A stretch of DNA of 64,000 nucleotides from Isoetes taiwanensis (GCA_021234155.1 JAJEKV010000547.1:23141-87140); one strand, 5' to 3'; positions 1-12,084 are shown, counted from the stretch's first letter. Notes: a model not told the origin generated them from the sequence alone. Program-made: numbers and translations.

Positions 1-2750
1 TAATATTCTTTCTTTCTTAACCATTGCATTCACAAACTGATATAGATATGTAATATTCCTCTACTTTGCCTATTCCATGCTGAATGACACCAAGTCTTTG
101 AAAGCCTAACAAATTTGACCTTGCAAAACCTAAGCCTAAAAGGCAAATTTGGCCTTGCAAAAACCTAAGTCTAGTTGAATGATACTAAGCTTAAATACCT
201 AACAACTTTGACCTTGCCAAAGCCTTACCGAGGGATGTCACAAAGTCTTCAACATGTAAAACCATTCAAAACACTTTACATTAATTAATCCACCATCTAC
301 ACAATGTAATGTTTTGTGTGCACTAGTCTTGGCATTGCCAAAAATGCAATATATTCTAATCTCTAGTAAGCCTCTTTGCCCTTGTTTGCAAACTTGCTAG
401 CAGGTTCGAGCGGCCAAAAGGCTGGGATGGAAGAGGGACAATTGGGGGTACTTGACGTTGTACAAGTCACGATTGATCTATCCACATTGAATAGTAGGTT
501 CAAGTGCATGAATCCTATAGATGTCACCTTTTGAATACACAATACCATCATGGTTGCATGCAATCGCCGTTCGGCTAATCTAAGGCATTCTAGAAATGGA
601 TGCAACTTTCTTGTATTGCCCACGGTTCAAAGCTCCCACATCACATCCCATTACTCTATGATCTTGCGGTATTTTTTATAGGACCGGTTTCTACATTGTT
701 TGTAGTTTCATGACAATCACAATATGACAAAAGAATTTTGCAATATAATATATCGGCACCTATGAAGCTTCTATACTTCACATTGGTTTACAACATGACT
801 ATAGGCGAATGCCTATCTCTAAATAAAATCTAGAAAACAACTCTCACCTTTTCCTTTCCTTACAAAGCTTCTGGCGTGCCTTTTTGCTAGTTTAACGGAT
901 CTGTAATTTGAAATCACCGGAAGCCGGGGTTTGAGTTCATTTCACCCATATTTTTTTGTGCATCAGCGAGTTCGATTTACTTTTTGCTTCAATCTCTAAT
1001 CTTGGAGCACAATGGTGGTACCCTTGTTCGACCTATTACCTTATTTTATTTTCCCATCTTTGTTTTGAGACATTATGAGATATTCATATTAGGCGATCAA
1101 AACCTTCCTCTTCAGAGATCCCGATTCTTGTATTTATATAATCTGGATTTATAATATTCATGAATGAATGAATGAGTGTATGAGTGTGTGTACTTACCTG
1201 ACGTCGCTTTATCCCTGTTGACATTCGCCCAAGTTGACATCGCCCATCGCCCATCGCCCATACACCCATAATTCTAATGTTTATTTTGCTGCATTGAGTT
1301 ATCTTATTTTCGAGTATGTCGGTGTTGCAAAATACCAGTTACATTATTCTGTTTTCCTACCCCAAAGTTGATATTACACGTAAAAAGCAACTGGAATAGG
1401 TTTCTTCTCTGTCAATATGATCATGTATTTTATGATCTTTGCCATTTTCTTTTTATTTCGAATTACAAGTTTACGAGGCCCAAGGTCCACCTTTTGAATT
1501 AAAGTGAGATGCTTTGGCTTGGTCCGGTAACAATATGTGTAATGTCCCACATACATTTGGCCATTCTCGGCTATCTAATATTCGAAAAATCTTTGACAAG
1601 CAATATGTATATCCTTGTATAATAGGAAGAGTCATGGAGCTCAAATGTTCTTTCCATCTTTTGATTAGTAATAATTATTTGCTACCATTATTCCCACATA
1701 TTATTCAACTACAACTCTACTAGCACCAAGAGATTTGTTCATAGTTCTTGTCGTTACTTTCTTGTTTTATTTCACCTAGCCAAGTTTTCCCTCGTAAAGG
1801 AAATTGGATCATTGTGAGTTATAGCAAGAGCATGTACGATATCTCATACCATCATGAAACAATCACAAGCAATATGTAGAGCAATATATATGACATTGTA
1901 TTTTTGAGGTACGAGGATGCCAAATCATAAGGCAAGTCGTCATTTTTTTGGAGTGCTCAAACGTTCTTTCTATCTATTGACAGTCACTATTCTTGTCATT
2001 ACAGGACTGTTGAGGCATCCATTTATATCTCTGATCTTATATCATTCTTTGAATTTTTTCTGACTCTGGTATTGAAATACCAAGTTAAACACTTTAAAGA
2101 GAATGAAAGGAAAAGCTTACAAACGATGATCCTGTAGGTCCAAGGTATTAAGAACTTGACATCGCAATGCATGATTTTATTTCTTAAGACATGTGCATAT
2201 ATTCACCAACTCACTAGTACATATCTCATGATGAATTAATGCAGAGTAAAGGTACATATTTAAATTTCCTTGCTCTTTATTGAAATGGCCACGTTCCTTT
2301 TTATTTCTCCAAGTGATGATCTTGAAGAGTATTTGATTTTCATATTAAGCTGAATGTCTTTGACGCCCCCGAGTTTGCCAGCCCAAGCCTCATACCAGCA
2401 AAGATCCCCATATGCAATAATTGCTTGCACCTTTGGAAGAATAGTAAGAAGTACCAATGCTTTTATAAAGTGCTGGAACGGTTTGGTCAAACCATAGGTA
2501 TGTATGTTTGTATTAGGTTGGACTTTGAAGTCGAGGCGTACTTTTAATATAGCTTTTATTGGTGGAGGGTGTATTGACGAGGGATGATGATTTTTGGGAC
2601 GCAAATGCTCATCTAGAATATTGGCTTTATCCTATAGGAAAACAATGGCTACGTTATCGTTTCACATGATGTTAAAATTAAAAGCAATCAAAATCGTTTT
2701 TGTAATCTGTAAATTGATTATAAAAATTGACGGATGTAGATAGTGAATCA
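1..2750. other. No recognisable gene
   Basis: AT-rich sequence with only short chance reading frames on both strands. I see no conserved protein motif, tRNA or LTR end. The minus-strand frame at 2260-2604 has no family resemblance and a weak start context, so it was not called. Confidence 0.5.
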
Positions 2751-2754
2751 AAAA

Positions 2755-3942
2755 TACCAATCGCAAATCTTCCAACCTATTGGCGGTTATTAGGCATTAA
2801 GTCTAAAGTGACAAAAATTGATCGAGGAGATCTTCAACGAGTTCTCTCATTTCAATGCTAACAAAACATGTATTTCCAATTTACGCTCTTAGACTTGTCC
2901 TTATGCTACGCAATACTTCTTCCATCTTTGAGCACCAAAGATTTCTTGAGGCCAATTCCCATAAAGTCATAGTATCAAGTATTCTATTGTCTAGAAGTAG
3001 CAATTTAAATTGATTCTCAAAACATGACTTTGAACTATGATTTAAGCCACTTTACCCTCCGGCCATGGAGGGCAACCCTCCGTCACTGACACCTTGTTTA
3101 TATAAGTATAGGCGGTAAGCATTCTCACCTATTTAAGTCATCAATTTGAAATGGACCATAATATCTAGGAGCTAGTTTCACGTAGCTACTATCCATTTTA
3201 TGAGATATTTTTGGGAAGATATATATCAAAACATGTGGAAGAAAACATGCATAAGATCATATCCTTGCCACGTTTGTATACATGCCCTACAACAATATCC
3301 TTGCCATGTTCGTATAAATTGTTGATGATGGGCACAAATCTTATCGGGTGAGTTCAGATACCAATACACAAATCTTCCAACCTATTGACAGTTATTAGGC
3401 ATTAAGTCTATGTGACACAAAAGCGATCGAGAGATCTTCAACGAGTTCTCTCATTTCAATGCTAATAAAAAACCGTATTTCAATTGTCGCTCTTAGACTT
3501 TTCCATGCCGAGCATCAAAAATTTCTTCAGGCCAATTCCCATAAAGTCATGGTATCAAGTATTCTATTGGCTAGAAGTAGCAATTTAAATTGATTCTCAA
3601 AACATGACTTTGAACTATGATTTAAGCTACTTTACCCTCCGACCATGGAGGGCAACCCTCAGATGCCTGACACCTTGTTTATATAAGTATAGGCGGTAAG
3701 CATTCTCACCTATTTTGTCATCAATTTGAAATGGACCATAATATCTAGGAGCTAGTTTCACGTAGCTACTATCCATTTTATGAGATATTTTTTGGGAAGA
3801 TATATATCAAAACATGCGGAAGAAAACATCTGCATAAGATCATATCCTTGCCACGTTTGTATACATGCCCTACAGCAATATCCTTGCCATGTTCGTATAA
3901 ATTGTTGATGTTGGGCACAAATCTTATCGGGTGAGTTCGGAT
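2755..3942. repeat. Tandem direct duplication of a ~600-bp unit
   Basis: Two head-to-tail copies, about 2755-3357 and 3358-3942, share long near-identical stretches, for example around 2840-2870 and 3440-3470, and again at 3060-3350 and 3640-3930. They differ by scattered substitutions and small indels, so the duplication is not recent. The unit covers the integrase-side tail of the decayed Ty3 element called next to it (minus strand), so it duplicated after that element inserted. Confidence 0.9.
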
Positions 3943-5135
3943 AGTCTTCACGAGGTACCATGCTAGAAAGTTGGTAATTATGAGACCAACGTGGTGTGAT
4001 GTGGTGTGTTCGTGATAGAAAGAGTTGGACATCTAAAAATGCATCTGATGTTCCTGAAGAATTTTCATTTGCGATGATGCATGAGAGATAATCAGGGATT
4101 GTATGGGACTTGCGTGGTTTATGAATGACCTCAATTAGAGTAAATTTGTGAAGCAAAAGTACCCAATAAGCGATATGCTCAGGTGGACGTCGCGGACTTG
4201 TTGATCATTTACATACAACAAAGCTTAGTGATCTCTGAAGAACTTGATTTATGTGCCCAAAATAGAATGTCGGAAATGTTGAATCGAGAAGATGGGGCAT
4301 GTGTCATTGGTGGAATAATTTTTCTCAATAGAGTTGAATTTACGGTTGGCAAAACAGATTAATTCTCTTGATGAGAGAACAACAAGAACAACAATTATGG
4401 CAAAGCATAAAACATCAACATAAACATGGAATGGCTTGTTCTATTATGAAACTATTGGCTTGCATGAGCAATATCTTGAGATCGTGAATCTTTGCTTTAG
4501 CTTTGAGGGTTCAAGCCCATGATTTTCATCATCCATAAGCTTGTGAATAGTTTCTACTATGACATTGGAACCTAGAGTGAGCGTAGAAGCGATGGTTGAC
4601 TTTCTTTGATGATAAAACAAGTTTCTTTAATATTGGTGGGTCTCTTGCCTTTGAGAATACAACTTATTTTTGCGGGGATCGTGGCGATGTCATGATGGCT
4701 GGCCACATGGCCAAACGACTTCAAAATGTGACTTAAAAGATGCATCTCTCTAGGTTGAGATTAATGCGTATTAATCACATTTTTCAAAAGCGACTCAATT
4801 TGGAGAGATAATCTTATTTTTAAAAAGGTTGACAATGAATTTGAAAGTTCAAAAGCTACCATTTTGTAGGCAAAGATGCTCCATGGAGTGCTAGAAGTTA
4901 TTCTTACTTGATCCTCAGATTTGATTGAAATCTGATCGTATCTACTCCAGAAAAACCACTTATAAGGGAATGCATCGCATGGCTTGCAACATCTTCCAAA
5001 ACTTCATATGTGAAGGGTCGGAAAGCGATCTCGCCCATGGCTTAGTTGAATTTTTAAGTAATCAACATAGACTCGAATATTACCATTGTGCTTGATGGCG
5101 ATAACAATGGGGCTTACCCATTTAGAATGTTTGTG
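3760..5135 (-). pseudogene. Decayed Ty3/gypsy pol (RT, RNase H, linker)
   Basis: Read on the minus strand, scattered frames match the order of a Ty3/gypsy polyprotein. At 5130-5030 there is a reverse-transcriptase start of the type WVSPIVIAIKHNGNIRVYVD. At 4440-4280 is RNase H with FHVYVD and a later FANRKFNSIEKNYST. At 4190-4060 is the end of RNase H, with HKPRKSHTIPDYLSCI where intact elements have a PDxLSR motif, followed by a DAFLDVQLF-like segment. The remainder at 4032-3778 looks like the linker to integrase. Many frameshifts and stops separate the blocks, so no functional product is possible. The family role would have been reverse transcription in cytoplasmic particles. No LTRs of this element were identified. 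Confidence 0.8.
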
Positions 5136-5716
5136 TAAATAAGACTAACTGCTAAAAGCTTATCAATTTTTCCTTTGATACGATCATGATAGTTTAGATT
5201 GAACTTATACTCTCATTGCTAAATAGACATGAATCCAGTTTGGTAGGCATGGCAAGTCCACCCAATTCCTTTTCTATGCCATGCAAATCTTTATAGCTCC
5301 ATGTAGAAGGTGTGTTTGTATCTCTTGAAAAGTTTAAGAGTTGATGCTCAAAAAGTGGTGTTTGATATCTGTCGGGGTGTTCAGATTGAATAGTAATAAA
5401 CGAATGCTAAATGTTTGGAGTCAAGTTTGGTTGTGACTCTGGCTTGTCTTTAAGCATGAGAATATTAGCGTCTCGAATTAGAACAATCTTTGGTATTCGT
5501 GACAATGGATGTGTAACATCTCATGGATATGCCTAGAGTCCATGGAAGGTAGCCACCTAACTTCGAGAGCTTAAGTTGATGTCTTTTGAGCAATTGAATG
5601 AAGCTATTGATAAGCATGTGGAGTTAACCATAGTAATTCTTTGAACCAAGTGCAACTCAAGTGGAAGAAGAGCTTCCATAATAGATAAAGAACTCCTTGT
5701 AGAGTATGATGACCAC
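5136..5716. other. Probable upstream pol/protease remnant, no clear gene
   Basis: Continues the minus-strand Ty3 remnant without a motif I can name securely. The sequence up to 5716 holds only short broken frames. Confidence 0.3.
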
Positions 5717-6174
5717 TTTCCTGTAACAGGCCCATAGGAGAATGCTTGAGTATTTGGTCCTTGAATGTGCCTGTGGGGCATTTCGAGACGAGACAAGACA
5801 TAAATGGGTAGAAGCAACTACTTATAAACATCTAGGCGGTTTTACCCAGTTATAAAATGACATATCGATTAGAAATGTTACATTTGGTGTTAGAGCAGAG
5901 CTCGAGTTTGAGTCTTCACGGGGGTATGTATGACTTGGATACCATTGGACAATATTGTCGTGGCTTGGTCTTGTAAACCATAGGATGGAGTGGTCTATGG
6001 TCTTGTGATGTTCGAGGACGAGCATAATTCTAGTGGGAGATATTTTAACGGACCCATGGGAGATATTGGTGTGGCGCTTCTTGATATCACCAGGGTGGGA
6101 TGGATTTTCCATAAATATTCAGATATTTCGGCCAGTTGGTTAGGTTGGGCTAATTAAAGGAACATTACATTTCC
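5717..6174 (+). mobile_element. Complete TRIM-type miniature LTR element with 5-bp target duplication
   Basis: A 448-bp element at 5722-6169. The first LTR is 5722-5882 (161 bp), starting TGTAACAGGCCC and ending TTACA. It is followed by a degraded initiator-Met primer site (TTTGGTGTTAGAGC, 5883-5896). The internal part is only about 160 bp and has no coding capacity. A purine-rich tract (TAGTGGGAGATAT, 6031-6043) precedes the second LTR at 6044-6169, which keeps both ends of the first LTR but has a diverged middle. The same 5 bases, TTTCC, flank it at 5717-5721 and 6170-6174. The LTR and internal end are homologous to 61441-61718 in this window, which adjoins a coding Ty3 element. Size and layout are those of TRIM/SMART elements, which depend on other elements for reverse transcriptase. 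Confidence 0.88.
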
Positions 6175-6243
6175 ATAGAAGATTCCTCATTGCATGTGAG
6201 ATAAAAGCTTGTCCCCCACATCAAACCAATGATAAAGCCATCA

Positions 6244-6324
6244 TATAGACTTCATAGGCGCAATTTGCTAGAACTTAAAGCTCATCTAAAGGACCTCTTG
6301 AAAGCGGGCTTTATAAGTGTTAGT
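6244..6324 (+). pseudogene. Ty3/gypsy reverse-transcriptase N-terminal fragment
   Basis: One plus-strand frame reads YRLHRRNLLELKAHLKDLL and then KAGFISVS, matching the segment just before the RT palm in Ty3 elements (PYRxxPxELxELKxxLxDLLxxGFI). It is about 27 codons long, with no adjacent continuation. It lies just beyond the TRIM element and in the opposite orientation to the decayed pol at 3.8-5.1 kb, so it is a separate insertion remnant. Confidence 0.7.
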
Positions 6325-6738
6325 CCTGTACGTTCTGGTACATGACTATTCATGCATACGACGGACCAAGTCAAGGCCAAGGATCCTGACCCGAGCCGCG
6401 GTCGGTCGTCAAAAGCCCCCATGAAGACCAAGCGGAACCACGCGGTCAAAGGCCCGCGCTGCCCGTCAAGAGGAGGCTTCGGACAAGTGACGTCTGTCCT
6501 TGCTGAAAATGTCTAACGCGAGATTCCATATTCAATTCAACCTCTAAAATATGATTTGAATTGCTCGAACAGATCGCCATAGCGATTTATGGAAGCACAA
6601 GACATATTAAATTGAGATAAGATTGTGATAAAACAGAAGAGACACGATAGTAGGAAAATTTGGAAAATATATTACATTCCCATCGTTTACATTGGCAATT
6701 AAGTACATGTGTTAATTAGGCCATTGGTAAATTAGATA

Positions 6739-7411
6739 TCAAATTATGAAAAGAGGTGAGAACAATCGCCACGGTGATTTCACTGTGTCTCCTGGATAGA
6801 ACCTGGAACAATACCAAGCTGCTTTGATATTCTTGTAATATATGTCTGGCCTGCTGCTATAGTTTGTGACATTTCCATTTCTGTATAGCCAAATAGGCAT
6901 GTCCACTTCCATTGCCTCAGCTAATTTTCTGACATGTTCAGAACCCGATGACATTTCGGTCTCCATGCTGTCTGTACCTCCTAATAATTCCCGCTGTAGC
7001 AACTTGCTAAATTCAGGACTGCCATTCTTCTTTAACCGTTTCGGGTTACTGTCCTTTGCCTCATCCTCAATATGTGCTTGATCAGATCCTATATATTCAA
7101 ACGTCGAGCAAGTGCGCTTCTCGACTGATTTTCCTGTGAGCATGGGCATTGCTGTATCAAGCTGCTGGTTTAATAATTCTAACTTCTCGAACTTTGGATC
7201 AAGCTCTTCGCATTTCTTTTCAGCTCCTTCTATGAGGGCCCTAGCTTCTGCCAGCCTCTCTTCATAGCCTTTGACATCTAATTTATCCAACATGTCATCC
7301 AAATTAGTCAAATCTGTATGCTGAGTAATATTTACGTCGGGCTGATCCGTATTTACTTGGTCATCCTTTACATTATTTTCTTCCTCCGCGTGGGGGCTTG
7401 GCACGGCATCT
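6739..7411 (-). CDS. Unrecognised protein exon, coiled-coil rich
   Basis: An open frame of about 220 codons on the minus strand. It begins within a possible exon: the acceptor-like ...TTGGAG precedes an AAGATGCCG start at about 7411. The N-terminal third is acidic (EEEN, DDQ). The middle contains a likely coiled coil (EERLAEARALIEGAEKKCEE). A basic patch KRLKK near the middle could be a nuclear signal. The C-terminal part (MPIWLYRNGNVTNYSS) is compact and aromatic. I recognise no family. It appears to be the last exon of the broken gene described at 7462-9334. Either a lineage-specific host gene or an unnamed transposon gene is possible. Confidence 0.45.
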
Positions 7412-7461
7412 TCTCCAAGGTTTCAAAAATGATCTTAGGAAATGACATACCTTAGCGTCAT

Positions 7462-9334
7462 CTTGAATGACACACTCCGTTTTCCACGGATCAAAGCCAC
7501 CCTTAGAGGTTTGTACCGAGAAAAAATCAAACGGACAAATCAATGGGAACTAGTTCGTTAACTATGTGATAAATGTAAGATGTCTTGGCTTGACTTTTCA
7601 GAATAAAGTCATCATCCATGTTCGCCCAAGAAAACTTAGGCTTGCCTGTGAAATACATCATGTTTTTTTTCTTCAATTTCTCATCCTGCTCTTTATTGCC
7701 TGTAATCTCGTGTTTGAATGGGAGTGCTTTTAGGGCATTGTTCACGTGTCAATCGAGTTCCAAACTAGGCTGCAAGGGAATCATGCAAGCCTCACTTCTA
7801 TTAATGGTCACATGCGTGATGTGGTATTGGAACTCTTTGACCATCTTCTTGCTTACCCAGCCCTGCTCTTCATAAGCAATGGATACATGCGAACTACCTT
7901 GCACCTGACCTTGGCTATATTAGCAATTAGATAGTTGATCAGATCTCAAAAACATGAGAATGTGATAGACCTTGGCAGTAGTCATGATAGCAATCCTGTT
8001 GAAGAGGTCCAGATATTTCTTTACATCCCATACTGTAGTATACCTCCTCATGTCAATGAACACCATTGTCGCGTTTTGCGGCTCTGATGTTTTTACAGGT
8101 ATTTCGTGTTTAGTCACCCTGTAGATGGTATTTTTCTTTTCTTTCAGCTTGTTTGCTTCTTCTGGCTTAAGAATAGACCTGATTTATTCAAGAAAGACAT
8201 CTGGAAGATTCCCCTGCACATGGTCCTTGTTTTAGTTAGCTTTGATATACTCAAAATCAAATCCTGCAATGTCAAGGAGCCGCTGCTTGTGGAAACTTGC
8301 TTGCAACCTCCTCAAAACTGGCATAGCAATGGTCCATAATGCTATTAGCATAGGACAATGTTTCTCGGCGTAAGAGTGAGTGTCGATGTCGATTGCCCTT
8401 TGTTTACGGTCATAATGACCCCGACATATCGGATTGCACTTTCAAGTATGTCTTTCCTTCTAAAATTTCATCCATAATTTTGTGAAACTTCCTCATTTGA
8501 CATACCACGTAAGTAGCGAAAAAAGATTTTGCTGAAGAAATCTTTGGTGGGCCTATCAGGCAATTCACCATGATCATCCACAAGTTTCCTGCCCGTCCAC
8601 TTAGAAACAACCTGCATAAACTTGGACCAAGGCTCTTATTGCATGAATATGAATTGCTTTTCATCTTTTAGCTCCTTCACAGTCAATGTCATGGTTCTTG
8701 GGATTAAATTTTAGTTCGTGGAGGGGGGCGTCTTGCACTAGGATAGGTGAGAGCAAATGATGAAGCTGTGGGGATATCAGAAGATGTAGGTGTAGTGGAA
8801 GTGGATTGTTTTTTAGATGGGTCTATATTTAACTTCCTCAAGTTAATCTTAATTTTTTTAATCTTTGGAGCAGAGGTATCTTTTGGCTTATCAGTTGTCT
8901 AAGATGGAGGCATAATCAGTCTTGGTTCTGTGGGATTCTCTACTACAGAGCACATAGGATTACCACTTTGAACCTATGTTTGTTCCTTGGCATGAGATGG
9001 CTCACCGAGAGTGGCCAAGGGAACCACTTGCCTTTTCTTAGCTACGGCTCTCAGTCAATTAGTATCCATGACCTGGGGCATCTTGTTATCCTTCTTGGCC
9101 TTAATTGCACAAGAAGGTGGCTTCTTATCATTTGCCAAGTCATTCCTGCACTTGCAGATCACGATTCCCTTTGATCCCAGCGAGAGAAAGGGAGTCGTAT
9201 GATGGAAGGCTCCATCCGTAACCCTTAGCGCTCGTAGGAACATTCTTTGCACTAGGTGGCTTATTTAGCTTGCTCGCAATCATTAGAGAAGGATCATAAT
9301 TCTGCCATCTGAGCATGTACTCCACAAACTGCAA
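7462..9334 (-). pseudogene. Broken upstream part of the unrecognised gene
   Basis: Several minus-strand frames line up in transcription order but are split by stops and frame changes: 9334-9055 (basic, Pro-rich), 8664-8410, 8117-7920 (ATMVFIDMRRYTTVWDVKKY, then LDLFNRIAIMTT), and 7745-7527 (KPKFSWANMDDDFILKS). A segment at about 7530-7462 reads PFDFFSVQTSKGGFDPW and ends at a good donor (AAG|GTATGT). That segment is shifted by one frame from the previous one. The blocks have normal, non-repetitive amino-acid composition, which suggests a real ancestral gene. I cannot name the family. Confidence 0.4.
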
Positions 9335-9354
9335 CTGTTGAGTATCCTAGGCAG

Positions 9355-9520
9355 AGGCGGAGGTATCGCTTAGGCGGAGGCGGAAATCTATAGACGGAAA
9401 TAGATATAACTATTGTGGTGTATTTATGAATGGTGGCGTAATTATGGTGTATTTATGGCGGACGGTGTATTTATGGTGGAAGGCGTATTCATGGCATGCG
9501 GCGATATTCATGGTTGGCGG
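9355..9520. repeat. Degenerate short tandem repeat (GGTGTATTTATGG-like)
   Basis: Four to five imperfect copies of a unit resembling GGTGTATTTATGGCGGA, with GGAGGCGGA blocks at the start. It lies between the broken unknown gene and the next Ty3 remnant. No coding potential. Confidence 0.7.
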
Positions 9521-9804
9521 GATCCAGGTAAAATAGTGTCCTTTTGAGGAAAATTTTGAATCCCGCCATCAAAATGAAGGACACAAGAAATTTGAAAAAT
9601 GTACCATGAAAATGACACTTTCAGAAATAGACTCATTAAAGTGTATTCGGAAAGTGACATTTTTTGAACTCGGGGTCTGGCAGCCAGCAAGATTAATACG
9701 AGGCGAATTCTGGTACCCTAAGGCACCTGGCAGAATTGACCCGCCACGTTACACGCCCAATTACTGATCGAGCAAGAACAGAATTCAAATTCAAAAAATG
9801 AGGA

Positions 9805-10215
9805 CTAGGTTGCATTGCAATTCTTGCAGCAAGAAGAAAGGTGCTTCCATTTCATACATAGCACCTGAAGGTTTTGGAGGTTTGGCCGCTTCTTGGACCC
9901 GATCACTCTTGTGGATCTCCAGGGTGCAGCCGATCGGGCTTGTCGTGCTTCAAAAAACTTGACACGCTCGTTTATTTGATCATAGCAAGGAAGGCAAGCT
10001 CCATTTCTCTTTGTTTTTGTTCTTTCTTCATGGCGACTATGGCAACAAACGTGATTCTCTTTGAAATAACATCTTCCTTCCAATCTGGGTTGTTATTTGC
10101 CTTTAAGAGTATGTTTGCAATGTGAGCTACTTATGACTTGTTCTGATTCTGTTTTTACAACTGCGTAGATTCTAGGAGGTTGCTTTGCCATAGTAGTAAT
10201 CCGATTCACTAAATG
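9805..10215 (-). pseudogene. Probable Gag-Pol continuation, broken
   Basis: Minus-strand frames below the Gag stop (10083-9805, and a QPPRIYAVV-like segment near 10180) follow the Gag reading direction. The PPRIY context resembles the Gag-protease spacer of some plant Ty3 elements, but the rest (a basic, Cys-containing 92-codon frame) is not recognisable. Treated as degraded element sequence. Confidence 0.3.
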
Positions 10216-11103
10216 CTATATATTGCTACCTTGCAGTGTTCGAAGCCAAAACCCCAACTTCTCGACAAAATCGCGACTGCGATCTGTCGCATTAATGCCA
10301 CAAATAATTCTGTAAGAGATCGCGACTGCGTTCCTTGTAAGCATTATCTTGTGCGAAAAGGCAAACAACTTCACATAATAGCTGAAGCTGTCATTGCTTG
10401 ACGAGATCGCGGAAGGTTGGTTTGTTTCCTCCCGACTTTTATTAATCCGATTCTGGACTTGCTCTTTAAACTTGAAGACTCGGATAGTTTCTTCTAAGCT
10501 GCGATAAGTTACTCCTCCGACTAGCAAAGTCAACTCCGGCTTGAGCCCACGAATAAACTTGTCAGCTAATTGTGCCACTGTCATAGTGAGTCCGTATGGT
10601 TGCAATGTCCTGAATGCATTGGCGTACACTTCTACTTTATCTTCTTGATCCACATTTTGGAACTTGTTCATCTGCCCTAGCTCAAACCCAGCAGGTAAAT
10701 AATGGAGTTTAAATGCTACTTTGAAAGTACGCCATGTGATATGGCTCAGAAAAAGCTGATTAGCCTTCTTATACTTTTCCCACCATATCTTGGCAGGTGC
10801 AGTCAATAGCATATCGGCAATGGTTGCCTTTAATAAGCCTGGAGTTTTCTTAACTTGAAAATAAAATTCGATCCCCTTCAACCAAGCATTACCATCCTCA
10901 CCTGTGGTATCCTTACCACTAAATGTCTCCATCTTAAGTTGCTTCAAAACCTTGTTGACTTCATCAAGGTCAGCATCCTTGGTAGCAAGCTGTTGTTGCA
11001 TAGTGGCAACTTGTTGCTACATAGCTGCCAAAATTTGCTCAGTTATGGTAGGAGCAGTGCCGCTTCCCCCAGCTCCCGAATCGTTATCATTATTTCCAGA
11101 CAT
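10216..11103 (-). pseudogene. Ty3/gypsy Gag with one internal stop
   Basis: Gag (retrotransposon capsid, Retrotrans_gag family) begins at the ATG at 11103 (MSGNNDNDSGAGGSG). A TAG at 11017-11019 interrupts a Gln-rich stretch (AAM*QQVATMQQQ) where CAG would be expected. The following frame at 11001-10216 shows the typical capsid segment: WLKGIEFYFQ, then IWWEKYKK, TWRTFKVAFKLHYLP, VEVYANAFRTLQPYG and FIRGLKPEL. The C-terminal 60 codons lose family resemblance. A primer site lies 120 bases upstream of the start codon, the normal distance, so this is the 5' part of one element on the minus strand. No RT follows within reach, so it is truncated. Confidence 0.85.
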
Positions 11104-11223
11104 CCTGCTAACCACCTGGAAAATGATTGAATGGTTATTTCCCCACAAACAATTCTGCTTTCCAGATTTTCTTAAGTTTTTAGCCCTTAATTCCCACGGC
11201 CCGAAGGGTGTCAGAACTTTAGA

Positions 11224-11234
11224 CTCTGATACCA
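11224..11234 (-). other. Retrotransposon primer-binding site (initiator Met-tRNA)
   Basis: On the minus strand the sequence reads TGGTATCAGAG, the standard plant primer site complementary to the 3' end of initiator Met-tRNA. It is separated by GT from an LTR end in ...TTTCA, the same CA-GT-primer arrangement as at 61717-61732. Confidence 0.85.
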
Positions 11235-11446
11235 ACTGAAACCACCCTAGCCCCTTGGCCTAGGCCGTTGCGCCAAATAATCAAGATATGGACAACCATA
11301 TAACAATGACATTATATATAATGCTTCTTTAAATATAAGTGTTCACATAAAATATTAAAGGCCACCCATATAGGATGAGGATTTCATAAAAATCAAGAGG
11401 TTGCATACAAACTATAATATATCACATTGAACCAACATATAAAGAT

Positions 11447-11469
11447 CACACACACACACACACACACAC
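11447..11469. repeat. (CA)n microsatellite
   Basis: Uninterrupted CA dinucleotides, 23 bases. Confidence 0.97.
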
Positions 11470-11497
11470 GTTAACTGTACAACTCAATCAATAATCA

Positions 11498-11782
11498 TCA
11501 TTCGGGCTTGTCTTCCTCCCCCTCGTCCGTAGTGACCGAGGAAGAAATGCTGGGGCTGCCTCCTGTGGAAAACTCCTCGTCTCGCTCCGGGTCCCAAGCC
11601 TCGATTTGAGGTTGGAGCTGCTCATAGTAAAGCTGCCTGAAGAACGAGGTTATTATCTCATAGACTCTCACCTCGGACATCATCTCGGGTTCATCTTCCG
11701 TTTCGCGAAACCACCACGCGACAAAGGAATCAAGGTTCAGGATGATTGTCGCCTTAGGACGTGCCATCTTAAATACAAACAC
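11498..11782 (-). CDS. Acidic 94-codon open frame inside an LTR
   Basis: Begins MFVFKMARPKATIILNLDSF and contains FVAWWFRETEDEPEM and EVRVYEIITSFFRQLYYEQL, then an acidic Ser-rich tail. The second Met (MARPKAT, near 11767) is the likelier start. No family recognised. It lies in the presumed LTR, on the same strand as the element. It could be an accessory or captured frame, or chance. Composition is protein-like and the start and stop are clean. Confidence 0.35.
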   Translation of the reverse strand: MFVFKMARPKATIILNLDSFVAWWFRETEDEPEMMSEVRVYEIITSFFRQLYYEQLQPQIEAWDPERDEEFSTGGSPSISSSVTTDEGEEDKPE

Positions 11783-12084
11783 ACCCCGGGTTAGTCCACA
11801 AGGACTAAGTGGGGAGGAGCATTAGGGATCTTCAACATTCACATTAGCCTAAACAACAATACACCACCTTACCTGCTCCATCAAGACTCCCACTGCATGA
11901 GTTAGCATATACCATACTATTATATGTCTTATACATAACTACATACCAAGTGTAATCCTTGGGTGGTGAACCCAAGGAGACCGCTCTCTCCATCTGTACG
12001 TACAGGCCTTAACTCATCCGTCAAGCCATCTGGCACGGATGCAGAGTTACACGGCCACCCCACCCCTCCGAAGATGGGCCAGTG

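Larger units (their letters stand above)
11237..12084 (-). mobile_element. LTR of the Ty3 element (far edge not found)
   Basis: The LTR begins (plus view) at 11237 next to the primer site. It must extend to higher coordinates, but I could not place its TG end. It contains a (CA)n tract at 11447-11469 and a 94-codon open frame. The far boundary given here is nominal. Confidence 0.45.
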
